Below, in pieces: positions 17,841 to 27,131 of a stretch of DNA of 64,000 bases (position 1 is its first letter; every line of letters starts with the position of its first letter). The position numbers and the translations under genes are program-made. The DNA lies in assembly GCF_008692605.1 (NCBI RefSeq), contig NZ_LFCT01000002.1:1-64000 (forward strand), written 5' to 3'. Source of the stretch: Sphingobium estronivorans (lineage in GTDB: Bacteria > Pseudomonadota > Alphaproteobacteria > Sphingomonadales > Sphingomonadaceae). A model generated the notes under the pieces. That model ran no database searches, was not told the origin of the DNA, and saw nothing but the letters and a program-made list of their open reading frames with translations.

Positions 17841-19892
17841 TCAGAGGTCCAACTGGAGGTCGCCGGGCCGATGCCCGCCGGAACCATCGGCGCCGGCATC
17901 GATGGCGTAGACGGTGCGTGCGGTGCCAAGCGCTCGTGCCTGATCCATCGCGCGCTGATCCGCTGCGGCATCGTCGTCGTCAGCGCCGAGACCGAGCGGA
18001 TCGGTGGTGACCGGGTCGGGAGTCAGCGGACGATCGATTTCCTGCCCGGGTTGCCGGGCCTGCTCCAAACCTCCCCCAGCATCGCCGCCGGCCTCATCTT
18101 CTCCGGCACCGAGACGTGCATCGGTGCCGCGAACGGTGCCTGCCCAAACGTCCGACCGCGCTGTCGGCCGATCGGCATAGTCGCCGCTCGTCAGGTTCGG
18201 CGGTGGCAGCACGCGAGCCTTGAAAGTGCTGTCCTCGAAGTAGCGAAGCTTGGTCGCACGGATCGGCGGTGTGCCGGCGACGAGCACAAGCTCGTCGGTC
18301 GCGGGCAGCTGCATCACTTCGCCTGGCGTCAGTAGGGCGCGGGCGGTCTCCTGCCGGCTAACCATGACATGCGCCAACCAAGGCGCGAGCCGGTGGCCGG
18401 CATAGTTGCGCATCGCGCGCTGCTCGGTGGCGGTTCCGAGCGCATCCGAGATGCGCTTCGCCGTGCGCTCGTCATTGGTCGCGAAGACAACACGAACGTG
18501 GCAATTGTCGAGAATGGCGTTGTGCTCGCCATAAGCCTTCTCGATCTGGTTGAGGCTTTGCGCGATCAGGAAGGCACGCACGCCATAGCCGGCGAGAAAG
18601 GCGAGGCTCGTCTCGAAAAAGTCCAGGCGGCCGAGCGCTGGAAACTCGTCGAGCATCATCAGCAGCTTGTGCCGGGCAGCCGCGTTCGCCCCATTCTCGG
18701 CGTGGAGATGCTCGGTCAGCCGGCGGCCGATCTGGTTGAGCACGAGGCGAATGAGCGGCTTGGTGCGACTGATGTCAGACGGTGGCACGACTAGGTAGAG
18801 CGAGACCGGCGACCTGCCCTCGACAAGGTCGGCGATCCGCCAGTCGCAGCGCGACGTAACCCTTGCCACTGTCGGATCGCGGTAGAGACCAAGGAACGAC
18901 ATGGCCGTCGACAACACGCCGGATCGCTCGTTTTCGGACTTATTGAGGACTTCTCGCGCCGCCGACGCGACAACCGGGTGAACGACAGGCGCTTCGGCCG
19001 TGCCGAGATGATTTGTAGTCATCATCCGGCGCAGCGTGGCGGTGAACGGACGTTGCGGATCGGACAGGAAGGACGCCACCCGCGCGAGCGTCTTATCTTC
19101 CTCGGCATAGAGAATATGGAGGATGGCGCCGACGAGCAGGGAGTGGCTGGTTTTTTCCCAGTGGCTGCGGCGCTCCAGCGCGCCTTCGGGATCGACGAGG
19201 ATATCGGCGATGTTCTGAACATCGCGGACCTCGTCGATCCCGCGGCGAACCTCCAGTAACGGGTTGTAGCGCGCCGAACGAGCATCGGTCGGATTGAACA
19301 GGAGGCAGTGGGAGAAGCGCTGGCGCCAGCCGGCGGTCAGCTGCCAGTTCTCGCCCTTGATGTCATGGATGACGGCCGAGCCTGACCAGCCAAGCAAGGT
19401 CGGCACGACCAGCCCAACGCCCTTGCCACTGCGGGTCGGGGCGAACGCCATGATGTGCTCGGGACCGTCATGACGAAGATAACGTGGTCCGGTCCGACCA
19501 AGAAAAACGCCGGATTCAGTGAGTAGACCAGCACTACGGATATCCTTCGCGGTGGCCCAGCGTGCGGAGCCATATGTCGTGATGTTCTTGCGTTGCCGTG
19601 CACGCCAGAGCGATCCGAAGATCGCGGCGGCGCAGCCGAGCAGACCGCTCGTCGCGGCGATCGCACCGGCCTCCTCGAACAGGGTTGGCGCATAGGCCTC
19701 GAACGAGAACCACCAGCCGAACAGGGACCAGGGCAGGTAGACCGGATGACCAAACGCCACGAACCATGGTCGGCCAAGCTCGGGTTGATAGGCCAATTCG
19801 GCGGCAGCCCATTGCGTGGCGAACCAGACGCCCGCCAATACGATGGCGAACACAACGATGATCTGTCCGATGAGAAGTTTGGTCGGGGTCAT
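17841..19892 (-). CDS. traG: TraG/VirD4 type IV coupling protein
   Basis: A protein of 683 aa. Two N-terminal membrane helices are followed by the ATPase domain with Walker A FAPTRSGKGVGLVVPTLL and Walker B LLMMLDEFPALGR. A conserved VRAFLIAQSLNQIEKAYG segment is present. The C-terminal 120 residues are acidic and low-complexity. It delivers the relaxase-DNA complex to the Trb channel. ATG 19892 has GGAGG 5 nt upstream, which outranks the in-frame start at 19919. It is the first gene of the transfer operon. Confidence 0.94.
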   Translation of the reverse strand: MTPTKLLIGQIIVVFAIVLAGVWFATQWAAAELAYQPELGRPWFVAFGHPVYLPWSLFGWWFSFEAYAPTLFEEAGAIAATSGLLGCAAAIFGSLWRARQRKNITTYGSARWATAKDIRSAGLLTESGVFLGRTGPRYLRHDGPEHIMAFAPTRSGKGVGLVVPTLLGWSGSAVIHDIKGENWQLTAGWRQRFSHCLLFNPTDARSARYNPLLEVRRGIDEVRDVQNIADILVDPEGALERRSHWEKTSHSLLVGAILHILYAEEDKTLARVASFLSDPQRPFTATLRRMMTTNHLGTAEAPVVHPVVASAAREVLNKSENERSGVLSTAMSFLGLYRDPTVARVTSRCDWRIADLVEGRSPVSLYLVVPPSDISRTKPLIRLVLNQIGRRLTEHLHAENGANAAARHKLLMMLDEFPALGRLDFFETSLAFLAGYGVRAFLIAQSLNQIEKAYGEHNAILDNCHVRVVFATNDERTAKRISDALGTATEQRAMRNYAGHRLAPWLAHVMVSRQETARALLTPGEVMQLPATDELVLVAGTPPIRATKLRYFEDSTFKARVLPPPNLTSGDYADRPTARSDVWAGTVRGTDARLGAGEDEAGGDAGGGLEQARQPGQEIDRPLTPDPVTTDPLGLGADDDDAAADQRAMDQARALGTARTVYAIDAGADGSGGHRPGDLQLDL

Positions 19893-20007
19893 GCGGGCCT
19901 CCGCCCGCACGAGAATCAATTCGTGTGGGCTCGGCCGTTAACTTCGACGAAAGCGCTCGATTGAATGAGAGGCTGTCTGGTGACCCAAGGTACCGATCTG
20001 GGGACGA

Positions 20008-21126
20008 TCAATCCCCCCGTTCATTCTCCGGGCTGTTCGGGGCGTCGGCTGAGGCGCTGGCGGCTAAAATACTGAGCTCACCATTGATCGCGTCAAGTCG
20101 AGCGCGAAGTTGGGATCGGTCGGAGGACAAGCGCTCGCCATCGAGCGTTGGGCTTCCCGAGAGGGTCTGGACAATGCGCTCGCGCTCGTCCTCCAATTCG
20201 GAGATTCTGATGACGACGTCATTCGCGTCGTTCGCCTCTCGCTGGCGGCGCTTGGCGCGCTCATCGCCAAGAAGGCTCTTTTCCACCTCGTCTACATTTT
20301 CACGGATTTCCTGGTGGCGTTCCGCAGCGACCCGAAGGAAGTTCGTAAACTCATAGATCAGGAATTCCTGACCGTCCGTTTCGCTATGGAATTCCTCGAC
20401 CAATTCGGGGCGCGGCCCTAGTTTCCGTCCCCTGTAGAGCCACCACCAATCCTCCTTCACGTCGTCGGAAATGAAGACGATTGGCCGCTTCTCCTCCTTC
20501 GCTTTGGCTATCATGTCCTTCCAGATGATGAGATCGCCGAACTTATCGAGATCGCCGTCCTTCTTGATATCCTTGAATCCGGGCGGGATCTTCTTGGCGT
20601 ATCGATCGTCGCCTTCCTTCTTGATCGCCGCGAGACGATCGGCAGGCCATTTTTCACCGACTCGTCCCTCCAGCAGAGCAGTTAGCTCGTCCATGGCGGT
20701 CTGGATCTCGTCCTTGGGGTGAGATTGGGCGGCCGCGTCCATGCGGACATGGAAATCTGCCTGGAAGGTCGCGATCGCGGCGAGTTCCCTTTCCACCTCA
20801 ATGACGGGGTGCGCCCTCAACTGTCGGAGCTTTTCCTCGATTTGCTTCAGGAGACCGTCATAGTCGGCGGTCAGGCGCTGATAGGTATCCTGAGCACCAA
20901 ATTCGACGTCGAGGCGGTTTCGATGAAACTCCAGGCCAACCTGATAGGGTATCCAGAGGGACTCGCGCAGGATCGTGAATACCCGAATCAATTCGTTTCG
21001 GACTTTCGCTGGATGACGGAGACAATGGAGTAGGACATTCGCGTCCGGAACGAATATCGCAGTCTCCCAAAGCGCGGAGATGCGATCGGCGTCGCGGGTG
21101 TACCAGCCCGGAAACTTGTCCTTCAT
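20008..21126 (-). CDS. PIN-like domain protein (PIN_8/DUF4935 type)
   Basis: A protein of 372 aa. Conserved acidic positions of the PIN-like nuclease family are visible: FVPDANVLLH, YQVGLEFHRNR, KFGDLIIWKDMI and FISDDVKEDWW. The C-terminal 100 residues are a charged probable coiled coil (ENVDEVEKSLLGDERAKRRQ). ATG 21126 has GGAG upstream and is 2 nt from the previous stop. It is the last gene of the defence operon and may be a metal-dependent RNase or DNase effector. Family recognition is good; its role here is inferred. Confidence 0.75.
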   Translation of the reverse strand: MKDKFPGWYTRDADRISALWETAIFVPDANVLLHCLRHPAKVRNELIRVFTILRESLWIPYQVGLEFHRNRLDVEFGAQDTYQRLTADYDGLLKQIEEKLRQLRAHPVIEVERELAAIATFQADFHVRMDAAAQSHPKDEIQTAMDELTALLEGRVGEKWPADRLAAIKKEGDDRYAKKIPPGFKDIKKDGDLDKFGDLIIWKDMIAKAKEEKRPIVFISDDVKEDWWWLYRGRKLGPRPELVEEFHSETDGQEFLIYEFTNFLRVAAERHQEIRENVDEVEKSLLGDERAKRRQREANDANDVVIRISELEDERERIVQTLSGSPTLDGERLSSDRSQLRARLDAINGELSILAASASADAPNSPENERGD

Positions 21127-21128
21127 CG

Positions 21129-21659
21129 TCACTCCAGCCACGCCAGTTTATCAATCCCCAGAAGCGAGGCCGCCTCTCGAACCAGGGATCGGGATTTCTC
21201 GCTCTCGGTCTTGCCGCTCTCCAGCAACACGACACCGAAGGCAGAGTAGGATTTTGCCGCGCGACTCCGCTCGAAGACGGCCATGAGCACCGATTTCCAA
21301 TCTCGGCTCCGACCCCAGCCCACTATTCGTCCGTCTTCGAGCCGTCGGCCATGAGGCTTAATGAAGGTTTGTACGGATCGATCAGTCTCGGTCAGGTCCA
21401 AAAGCCGCCAAACCTCGGATTCATTCAAGGATAGTCGCGCTCGTACATACGGTTTGACCAGCGAGTCCTTTATGTAAACTCGAACCTTTCGCGCATCCAT
21501 GACTTGGGCCAACTGACCGCCGATGGTGCTGTCGCGAGTCCACTGCTCATAATATCGGGCGCGCTCGACATCCTGCAGCGCCATCCAACCAAGATCGTCG
21601 CATTGTTCCCAAAGCTTGTCGCGCATCGCGTCGCGTATCTTGGAGGGGATTGCCGTCAT
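21129..21659 (-). CDS. Hypothetical protein of the restriction operon
   Basis: A protein of 176 aa with no recognised domain. Visible features are an aromatic patch (ERARYYEQWTRDSTIGG), a basic strand region (KVRVYIKDSLVKPYVRARL) and GWGRSRDWKSVLMAVFERSR. Its ATG overlaps the helicase stop (ATGA), and the PIN gene begins 2 nt after its end, so it is translated as part of this system. Possibly a specificity or adaptor subunit. Confidence 0.6.
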   Translation of the reverse strand: MTAIPSKIRDAMRDKLWEQCDDLGWMALQDVERARYYEQWTRDSTIGGQLAQVMDARKVRVYIKDSLVKPYVRARLSLNESEVWRLLDLTETDRSVQTFIKPHGRRLEDGRIVGWGRSRDWKSVLMAVFERSRAAKSYSAFGVVLLESGKTESEKSRSLVREAASLLGIDKLAWLE

Positions 21660-23368
21660 TGAATTCCCCCTCCCGCATGCGGTGGAGGAAAGTCGAACGC
21701 GGGAAGTTCAAGCGTCGGATCCCCCTCGCGCATAAAGAGATCCGCTTGATCCTTCATCCAATCGAGCATGAAGCTGCCGGCGCCCTCATCGCGAAACTGG
21801 ATGACGCCCGGCAGGGACAGGCGCTCGACATCACCGCGTACGGCCCGTTCAAGCTCGACCACCTCGGCCAGCCGCCGCAGGTCGCTGACGAAATCGAGCA
21901 CTACGACCTTGGTCTTTCGCGGACTGATCCTCAGTCCGCGTCCCAATTGCTGCACGAAGATGCGACGGCTGTGGGTGACGCGCATGAACACGATCATGTC
22001 GACATCGGGCACGTCCACACCCTCGTTGAAGAGGTCGCGCGTGGTAACGACGTCAAGAGCGCCTTTGCGGAAATTCGACATCACCCGGTCGCGCTCGCGC
22101 GGTGTCATGTCGCCGGTGATCGGCTCCGCCCTGAATCCGAAAAGACGCAACATCGCCGCGAAGCTCTTGGCGTGGGCGACCGACGAGCAAAAGATGATCG
22201 CCGAGCGCCGTTCCTCCTTGTCGAACGTCTCGCGGATCGAACGCGCCGCCTCCTCGTCGCGGGTGGGCAGGAGCAGCAACTTGTTCAGCTGCGTGAGCGA
22301 GTAGCTGTTCCTTGATTGGGCGCGCACGAAGGACCAGTCGATGTTATCAGCCAAGAGACGGTAGTCCGCCTCGCAAAGAAAGCCTCGCCGCAAGCCCTCG
22401 GCTATCCCGATGCGGACGACCGGCGGGCCCAGCAGATGATCGATGTCATACCCATCGCCCCGCCAGGGAGTTGCGGTCACGCCTCCGATCATAGCATTGG
22501 TCAGTTGGTCGGTGACGCGTCGAAAACTGTCCGAACCGACGTGATGGGCCTCATCGATCAGGACGACGCCGAATTCGGGTAGCTGATCGAGGCGCGAAAC
22601 GGCGCTTTGAACCGTCGCGAAAGTGATCCCTTCCCAGGCGCTTGGGAACTCGCCGCCCATCATTCGGTGGGTCGGCACCCATTTGGGGAGTTGATCCCAG
22701 AACGCGCGCTGTAGCTGATCGACCAATTCGCGCGTCCCAGCCAGAACCAAGACCTTCGAGCCGGAAATCGCCTCGTCGCGAAAGAGTTGCGAAACGCTTT
22801 CCGCCAAAACCACGGTTTTGCCGAGACCCGTCGCCAACACGACCTGTCCGCGACCAGTCTCTCTCAGCGTCCCGATGAATTTATCGACCGCTTCCGATTG
22901 ATAGTCGCGCAAGTCCCGCCTGCTCGGCGGATATTCGGGACTACGCCGCGCCATCTCGAGCAGCGTCGCGGGTTCCAATATGCCGATCGTTATGCCGAGA
23001 GCGGCCCAGCGCCGGATCGCGTCCAGCATCGCCGGTCCCGCTCGCCGGCTCGTCGCGACGAAGAGACGGTCCGCTTTGTAGTAGCGACCAGCCTCACCGA
23101 CCTGATCAACCGCGCCTGCGGAGGGGTATCCGTTGGTGGTGAACTTGCACTGGATAACCCATAGCTCTCCGTTCTTCACACCGAGGACGTCGGCGCCCGC
23201 GTCCCCCGATCCACCGATGAGCCGCACATCGTCAAAACCGTTGCAGACGAGCAATCTGGCGATGTCACGCTCGAACGCCTGCCACGAGCCGTGCAGCAAG
23301 CTGTGGGTATTCAGGAACGGTTCCGGGATCACACGTCCGAGTCCGGTCTCAACAATCGAAGCGAACAC
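21656..23368 (-). CDS. Restriction endonuclease-like domain fused to an SF2 DEAH helicase
   Basis: A protein of 570 aa. Residues 25-130 are an Mrr-type nuclease fold: Asp60 in GADVLG and Gln73-Cys-Lys75 in WVIQCKF form the catalytic D...QxK. The helicase begins near residue 150 with Walker A ATGLGKTV (180-186), DEAH (272-275), TATPWRGDGYD and a motif VI QQLGRGLR. It should translocate on DNA and could cut it. The GTG start at 23368 lies 40 bp inside the MORC ATPase gene, which indicates coupled synthesis. No methylase domain is attached. Confidence 0.85.
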   Translation of the reverse strand: MFASIVETGLGRVIPEPFLNTHSLLHGSWQAFERDIARLLVCNGFDDVRLIGGSGDAGADVLGVKNGELWVIQCKFTTNGYPSAGAVDQVGEAGRYYKADRLFVATSRRAGPAMLDAIRRWAALGITIGILEPATLLEMARRSPEYPPSRRDLRDYQSEAVDKFIGTLRETGRGQVVLATGLGKTVVLAESVSQLFRDEAISGSKVLVLAGTRELVDQLQRAFWDQLPKWVPTHRMMGGEFPSAWEGITFATVQSAVSRLDQLPEFGVVLIDEAHHVGSDSFRRVTDQLTNAMIGGVTATPWRGDGYDIDHLLGPPVVRIGIAEGLRRGFLCEADYRLLADNIDWSFVRAQSRNSYSLTQLNKLLLLPTRDEEAARSIRETFDKEERRSAIIFCSSVAHAKSFAAMLRLFGFRAEPITGDMTPRERDRVMSNFRKGALDVVTTRDLFNEGVDVPDVDMIVFMRVTHSRRIFVQQLGRGLRISPRKTKVVVLDFVSDLRRLAEVVELERAVRGDVERLSLPGVIQFRDEGAGSFMLDWMKDQADLFMREGDPTLELPAFDFPPPHAGGGIQ

Positions 23369-25668
23369 GTCGCTCGGATCACCGCGTCCCGGGAAGCACG
23401 AGCGAGATCGGCGGGAGTCTGATCGGCGAGCCAGATCGCGTCGCCGAGGTAGGCATCATACCGGGCCACGGTGGCGGCCTTCGCCTCCTCGGTGACGTCG
23501 CTCGCGCCGAAATCGAGCGACGAATAGGCGTCCTCCCAATAATTGCCGTCGAGGAACAGTTCCGGATGGCGCTGGAAAAGTCGGCGAACGGCGGCGCCGT
23601 CCGCATACTCCCAAAAACGGCCATCTTGGATCAGGGCGCGCGGGTCGGAGACACCGCGTCCGGCCATGCGGCGGGCGACGCCCTCCTTTTCGCGCTCGGT
23701 CAATTCCCCATGCATCGTGTCGGCCGGCTGTCCACTGACGAGGCCGGCCGCCGCACGGCAAATCTCCGTCAGCGTATTTCCCGCAACGGCGATGATGTCC
23801 TGCTCATCCAACTTGGTGTCGACACAATATTCGGCGCGCAGGTCGGCGAGCACATTCGCCACGGTCGCCTCCAAACTGTGCCCCTTGATGAATTCGATCG
23901 TGCGGTAGGTCAGGTCCACCAACAGGGCATCCAGCGGCGTCATGGTCGTCGAGCGAAACATCTCGTGGGACGTATCTACCAGGAAGGCGTATGTTCGCGT
24001 CGCGACGTCATCCAGCCGCACCGTCCAAGCCTGGCCGGTGGGAAGCTGTGGGTCGGCCGGATCGACCGCGAACGCCTCGACATCGAATTCGGCGCGGTAT
24101 GTCGGATGAATGTATTTCCGAGTGAGCTCGAAAATCGGACGTCTCGCCGGCGGTGGCGGGGGTTCGGGCGATGCCGCAGGAGGCGCCGCATCGGGTTGTT
24201 CAGGCGCGGCCGGTTCGCCGGGTTCGGCGTCGCCACCTTTGCCGAGAAAACCTTCGGGAATCGCCGCACCGTCACCGCTACCGGGCGTGTCGCCAAGTAT
24301 TTTCGCGTCCTGCTCCTCAACGCGCTGCCACCATCGTTCGTCCGTGAGATAGTCCGGGTCGGCCGCCGCGAAGAACCCGGCCATCTCGACGGCTCGGTCG
24401 TTGTCCTGGACGACCATGATCCGAGACCATAGTCCGTTTTTTCCCTGCGGGCTGGTCCGCCGAAATGCTTGGAACAGCTTGTAAAGCGGACTGTGGTTGC
24501 CTTCATATCCCTTGAGCCTCGCCGCGTTAGGCCGAAGTGGTCCCTCACCGCGCACGACCCGGACCATTTCGCCCCATGCCGGGTCGTCCCGCTCAAACCG
24601 GTTCTTGGTGTAGCTAACCTGGCAGTGGTCGAGGTGGATCTCGCCGATGAAGCGTCCCCGACTTCTCGGATCGTCGATCGGATACTCGCTTTCCTGTGTT
24701 TCCCCGTCGTTCCAGATGAAGAGATCCTTGTTTCCGATCTCGATTTTTCGCCCGTTGCGGATGAAGTCGATTCCGAAGTCGGATTTGTCGAGATAACGCT
24801 GCAGGCCCACCCAGCCTCGGACCCTTCGGGGTGTCTCGACGATGGAGCAGGACGCGCTGCCGGTCGGGCACGACTCCTGGTCCGACGCCAAGGTGCGCAT
24901 GCAATGCTGGCAGTAGCGCCGAGGCGCGAGCGCCACGTCGAACTGCTCAACGGCGTTGACGGTCGTTCCGTCCGGCAAATCAACGGAACGACTGGCGTCC
25001 CAAACACACGGCCGCAACGGCATGACGCGAGCACCGCCAAGCATGAGTCGTATGGTGCCGGCGTCCGAATTCGAGAGAAGCGCCGAGTAGGTTTTCGCCA
25101 AATGTTTCTTGATCGTGGTGCGATTGTTCGCGCGCGCCAGATAGGCCCTCTGCTCCGGCTTCAGGCGTGAAATGACAATCTCGGTGCCGTGATCGGTATG
25201 ATCGGCCTTGGGACGTGTCTGACGCGGCACTCGATAATTGTTCGAAGCACGCAACTCTTCGAGATCGATGCGAACGCCTACTTGCTCCGGATCACCGCTG
25301 CGGCTGGTCCAGACCTCGGTGACCACGCCGAGGCGCGCGGTCGCAATGTTGAAGCCCATACCGAAGAGCCCAAGCTTCGAGAGCGGGTCGTTTCCGGTCC
25401 AGCCCGCCCGCAACGCGTTCTCGAGTATCTCAAGCGACATTCCCGGTCCGTTGTCCTTCACCGAAACGCGCGCCGCGTCGGTGTCAGCCATTGGTATGGT
25501 GACCGAAATTTCCGGCCGCGTGATGGGCGTTCCGGCCCTGGCCGCGTCGATGAAGCCGTCGATCGAGTTATCGATCAATTCCGCGAGACATCGCCATTGC
25601 TCGAGCGTGATCTCGCCCAGCATTTGCAGCACGCGTGGCGCCGGCGTCAGATCCAGTTCCTGCGGCAT
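23329..25668 (-). CDS. MORC/MutL-like GHKL ATPase
   Basis: A protein of 779 aa. The Bergerat ATP fold is clear: N box ELIDNSIDGF with Asn34, DNGPGM at 72-77 and GLFGMGFN at 100-107. A possible zinc cluster follows (CQHC ... CPTGSASC), then a proline-rich linker (PPAASPEPPPPPARR) at about residues 500-530 and an unrecognised helical C-terminus. Prokaryotic MORC-like ATPases are known by comparative genomics to accompany methylases, helicases and nucleases in predicted ATP-dependent restriction systems, as here. ATG 25668 has GGGGAGG 10 nt upstream. Confidence 0.82.
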   Translation of the reverse strand: MPQELDLTPAPRVLQMLGEITLEQWRCLAELIDNSIDGFIDAARAGTPITRPEISVTIPMADTDAARVSVKDNGPGMSLEILENALRAGWTGNDPLSKLGLFGMGFNIATARLGVVTEVWTSRSGDPEQVGVRIDLEELRASNNYRVPRQTRPKADHTDHGTEIVISRLKPEQRAYLARANNRTTIKKHLAKTYSALLSNSDAGTIRLMLGGARVMPLRPCVWDASRSVDLPDGTTVNAVEQFDVALAPRRYCQHCMRTLASDQESCPTGSASCSIVETPRRVRGWVGLQRYLDKSDFGIDFIRNGRKIEIGNKDLFIWNDGETQESEYPIDDPRSRGRFIGEIHLDHCQVSYTKNRFERDDPAWGEMVRVVRGEGPLRPNAARLKGYEGNHSPLYKLFQAFRRTSPQGKNGLWSRIMVVQDNDRAVEMAGFFAAADPDYLTDERWWQRVEEQDAKILGDTPGSGDGAAIPEGFLGKGGDAEPGEPAAPEQPDAAPPAASPEPPPPPARRPIFELTRKYIHPTYRAEFDVEAFAVDPADPQLPTGQAWTVRLDDVATRTYAFLVDTSHEMFRSTTMTPLDALLVDLTYRTIEFIKGHSLEATVANVLADLRAEYCVDTKLDEQDIIAVAGNTLTEICRAAAGLVSGQPADTMHGELTEREKEGVARRMAGRGVSDPRALIQDGRFWEYADGAAVRRLFQRHPELFLDGNYWEDAYSSLDFGASDVTEEAKAATVARYDAYLGDAIWLADQTPADLARASRDAVIRATCSLRLLRPDSDV

Positions 25669-25689
25669 TCTAAGACGGCCTCCCCAATT

Positions 25690-26133
25690 TCACGGTGGGG
25701 TCGCCGATGCTCCGCCAGCCGCGCGAACCACATTCACCAGTTCCGCGAGATGATCCTGATCGAGCTGGCACTCCCAGATTTCGATCACTCGCCAACCTTT
25801 GTCCTGGAGCGTAGCCGTAACGGCTTCGTCACGCGACCGATTTCCGTTCAGCTTTGGTTCCCAGAAGTCTTGGCGCGACTTCGGCAATCTCGCGCGTTTG
25901 CAGTTGGGATCGGGGTGTTGATGCCAAAAACAGCCGTGGACGAATATTGTCAGGCGTTTGCGGCGGAAGATGATGTCGGGTTTGCCGGGTAGATCCTTGG
26001 CGTGAAGACGAAAGCGTAGGCCCGCGGCGTGGAGGGCTCGACGGACGATAAGTTCGGGCTTCGTGTCGCGCGCTCGAACGAGCCGCATTTGCGCGCTACG
26101 CTTCGGATCAACCGCCTCAATCTTCGGCGCCAC
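25690..26133 (-). CDS. vsr: Very short patch repair endonuclease (Vsr)
   Basis: A protein of 147 aa. Vsr hallmarks are the VDPKRSAQMRLVRARDTKPE opening, catalytic Asp in PGKPDIIF, and FVHGCFWHQH...C with the metal-binding Cys/His set. It nicks at T:G mismatches that arise when C5-methylcytosine deaminates, which fits the C5 methylase encoded upstream in the same operon. The frame is open to 26205, but GTG 26133 has GGAGG 6 nt upstream and reduces the overlap with the endonuclease gene to 17 nt, so it is preferred. Confidence 0.85.
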   Translation of the reverse strand: MAPKIEAVDPKRSAQMRLVRARDTKPELIVRRALHAAGLRFRLHAKDLPGKPDIIFRRKRLTIFVHGCFWHQHPDPNCKRARLPKSRQDFWEPKLNGNRSRDEAVTATLQDKGWRVIEIWECQLDQDHLAELVNVVRAAGGASATPP

Positions 26134-27058
26134 CCGCTTCCTCCAAGCTGGGCCCCGTCGCGTCGCCGACCGGCGGGGATTCATTTCCCTCGGCGATCTC
26201 GCCATCCTGACGGAAACCAGTCAGCATTTCCTCCAATAGACTGGCGTGATCGGTGCGTGGCGGTGCCCGCTCCAGCGTGGCGTTGATCCGAGCCTTGATC
26301 TCGTCGGGACTGATCGAGTCGACGAGCCGTGAGTCCAGCGCCCATTGCCGGCCGGGATGTACGACGTCCCAAGGGGAGCGCTTGTTGGCCCGCGTGGTGG
26401 CGGCGTCACCGTGTTTGCTCATGCCCCAGCATGCTTTCGTCTCCTGGTTCCAAAGCGGCCAGAAGGTCCGGATCAAATGCTTTTCGGCGACGAGCTGCGC
26501 GTTGGTCGCGCACACGAGCCGCCGACAATTGAAGTCGTCAAGTTGGATGGCGTGGAGGCCCGACGGAAGCCGATCAGCGTAACCGGCGGCAGTCGCGATT
26601 GTGCCGGCGTGCTCCAGCAACCGCGCGGTAAGCTTAGCGCCCTGCTCGCGGGGATTGCTCGCATCATCGTTCTGCGGGTCGGCCTTGCCGACGTAGATCG
26701 GCGTCTCGGTGCCGGAGATCGCTGCGTAGAGCGGATGGTCGCCGGTGTAGTAAATCGCGTAGACGCCCGACCCGTATGCGGATTTGATCGCGCTCAATGG
26801 AATCATCGGTTGCGCCAGCAAAGCCAGCGACACCATTCTACCAACCGTTTTTGGATCGGAGGGATCAAAAGTCGCAGTGGGCATACGAACGGGGTCGGTC
26901 CGCGACCGCGCCGCCTCCACCGCATTGGCGTGCGCGGCCAGGCTTTCGCGAATCCGGCGCACAACCGCCTGAGGCGGGTTGTCGCCCGCCGCCGCGAGTA
27001 CGCCGGCGAGCGCCTCCTCCAATGCTTTGATCGCGGCCCGATCGGGTGACAGCGCCAT
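26117..27058 (-). CDS. Eco29kI-like GIY-YIG restriction endonuclease
   Basis: A protein of 313 aa. The GIY-YIG core reads SGVYAIYYTG (Tyr100) and PIYVGKADP (Tyr122), with Arg146/His150 in RLLEHAG, Glu192 in VAEKHLI and Asn204 in WNQETKA, the residue set used by Eco29kI. The C-terminal SPWDVVHPGRQWA block also fits this family. Eco29kI cuts CCGCGG, so that site is the best guess here. ATG 27058 is preferred over the adjacent TTG. It is paired with a C5 methylase 73 nt upstream. Confidence 0.85.
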   Translation of the reverse strand: MALSPDRAAIKALEEALAGVLAAAGDNPPQAVVRRIRESLAAHANAVEAARSRTDPVRMPTATFDPSDPKTVGRMVSLALLAQPMIPLSAIKSAYGSGVYAIYYTGDHPLYAAISGTETPIYVGKADPQNDDASNPREQGAKLTARLLEHAGTIATAAGYADRLPSGLHAIQLDDFNCRRLVCATNAQLVAEKHLIRTFWPLWNQETKACWGMSKHGDAATTRANKRSPWDVVHPGRQWALDSRLVDSISPDEIKARINATLERAPPRTDHASLLEEMLTGFRQDGEIAEGNESPPVGDATGPSLEEAGGAED

Positions 27059-27131
27059 CAATACCCCTTCAAATTCCTAAGGGGGGCACCGTAGTTGCGA
27101 CTCAACCGACTTGGTTCCCCACCAACCCGTG

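Noticed and set aside
26088..26133. Later Vsr start at ATG 26088
   Set aside because: It would remove the conserved DPKRSAQ segment that precedes MRLVRARDTKPE in Vsr proteins; GTG 26133 also has a good ribosome site.
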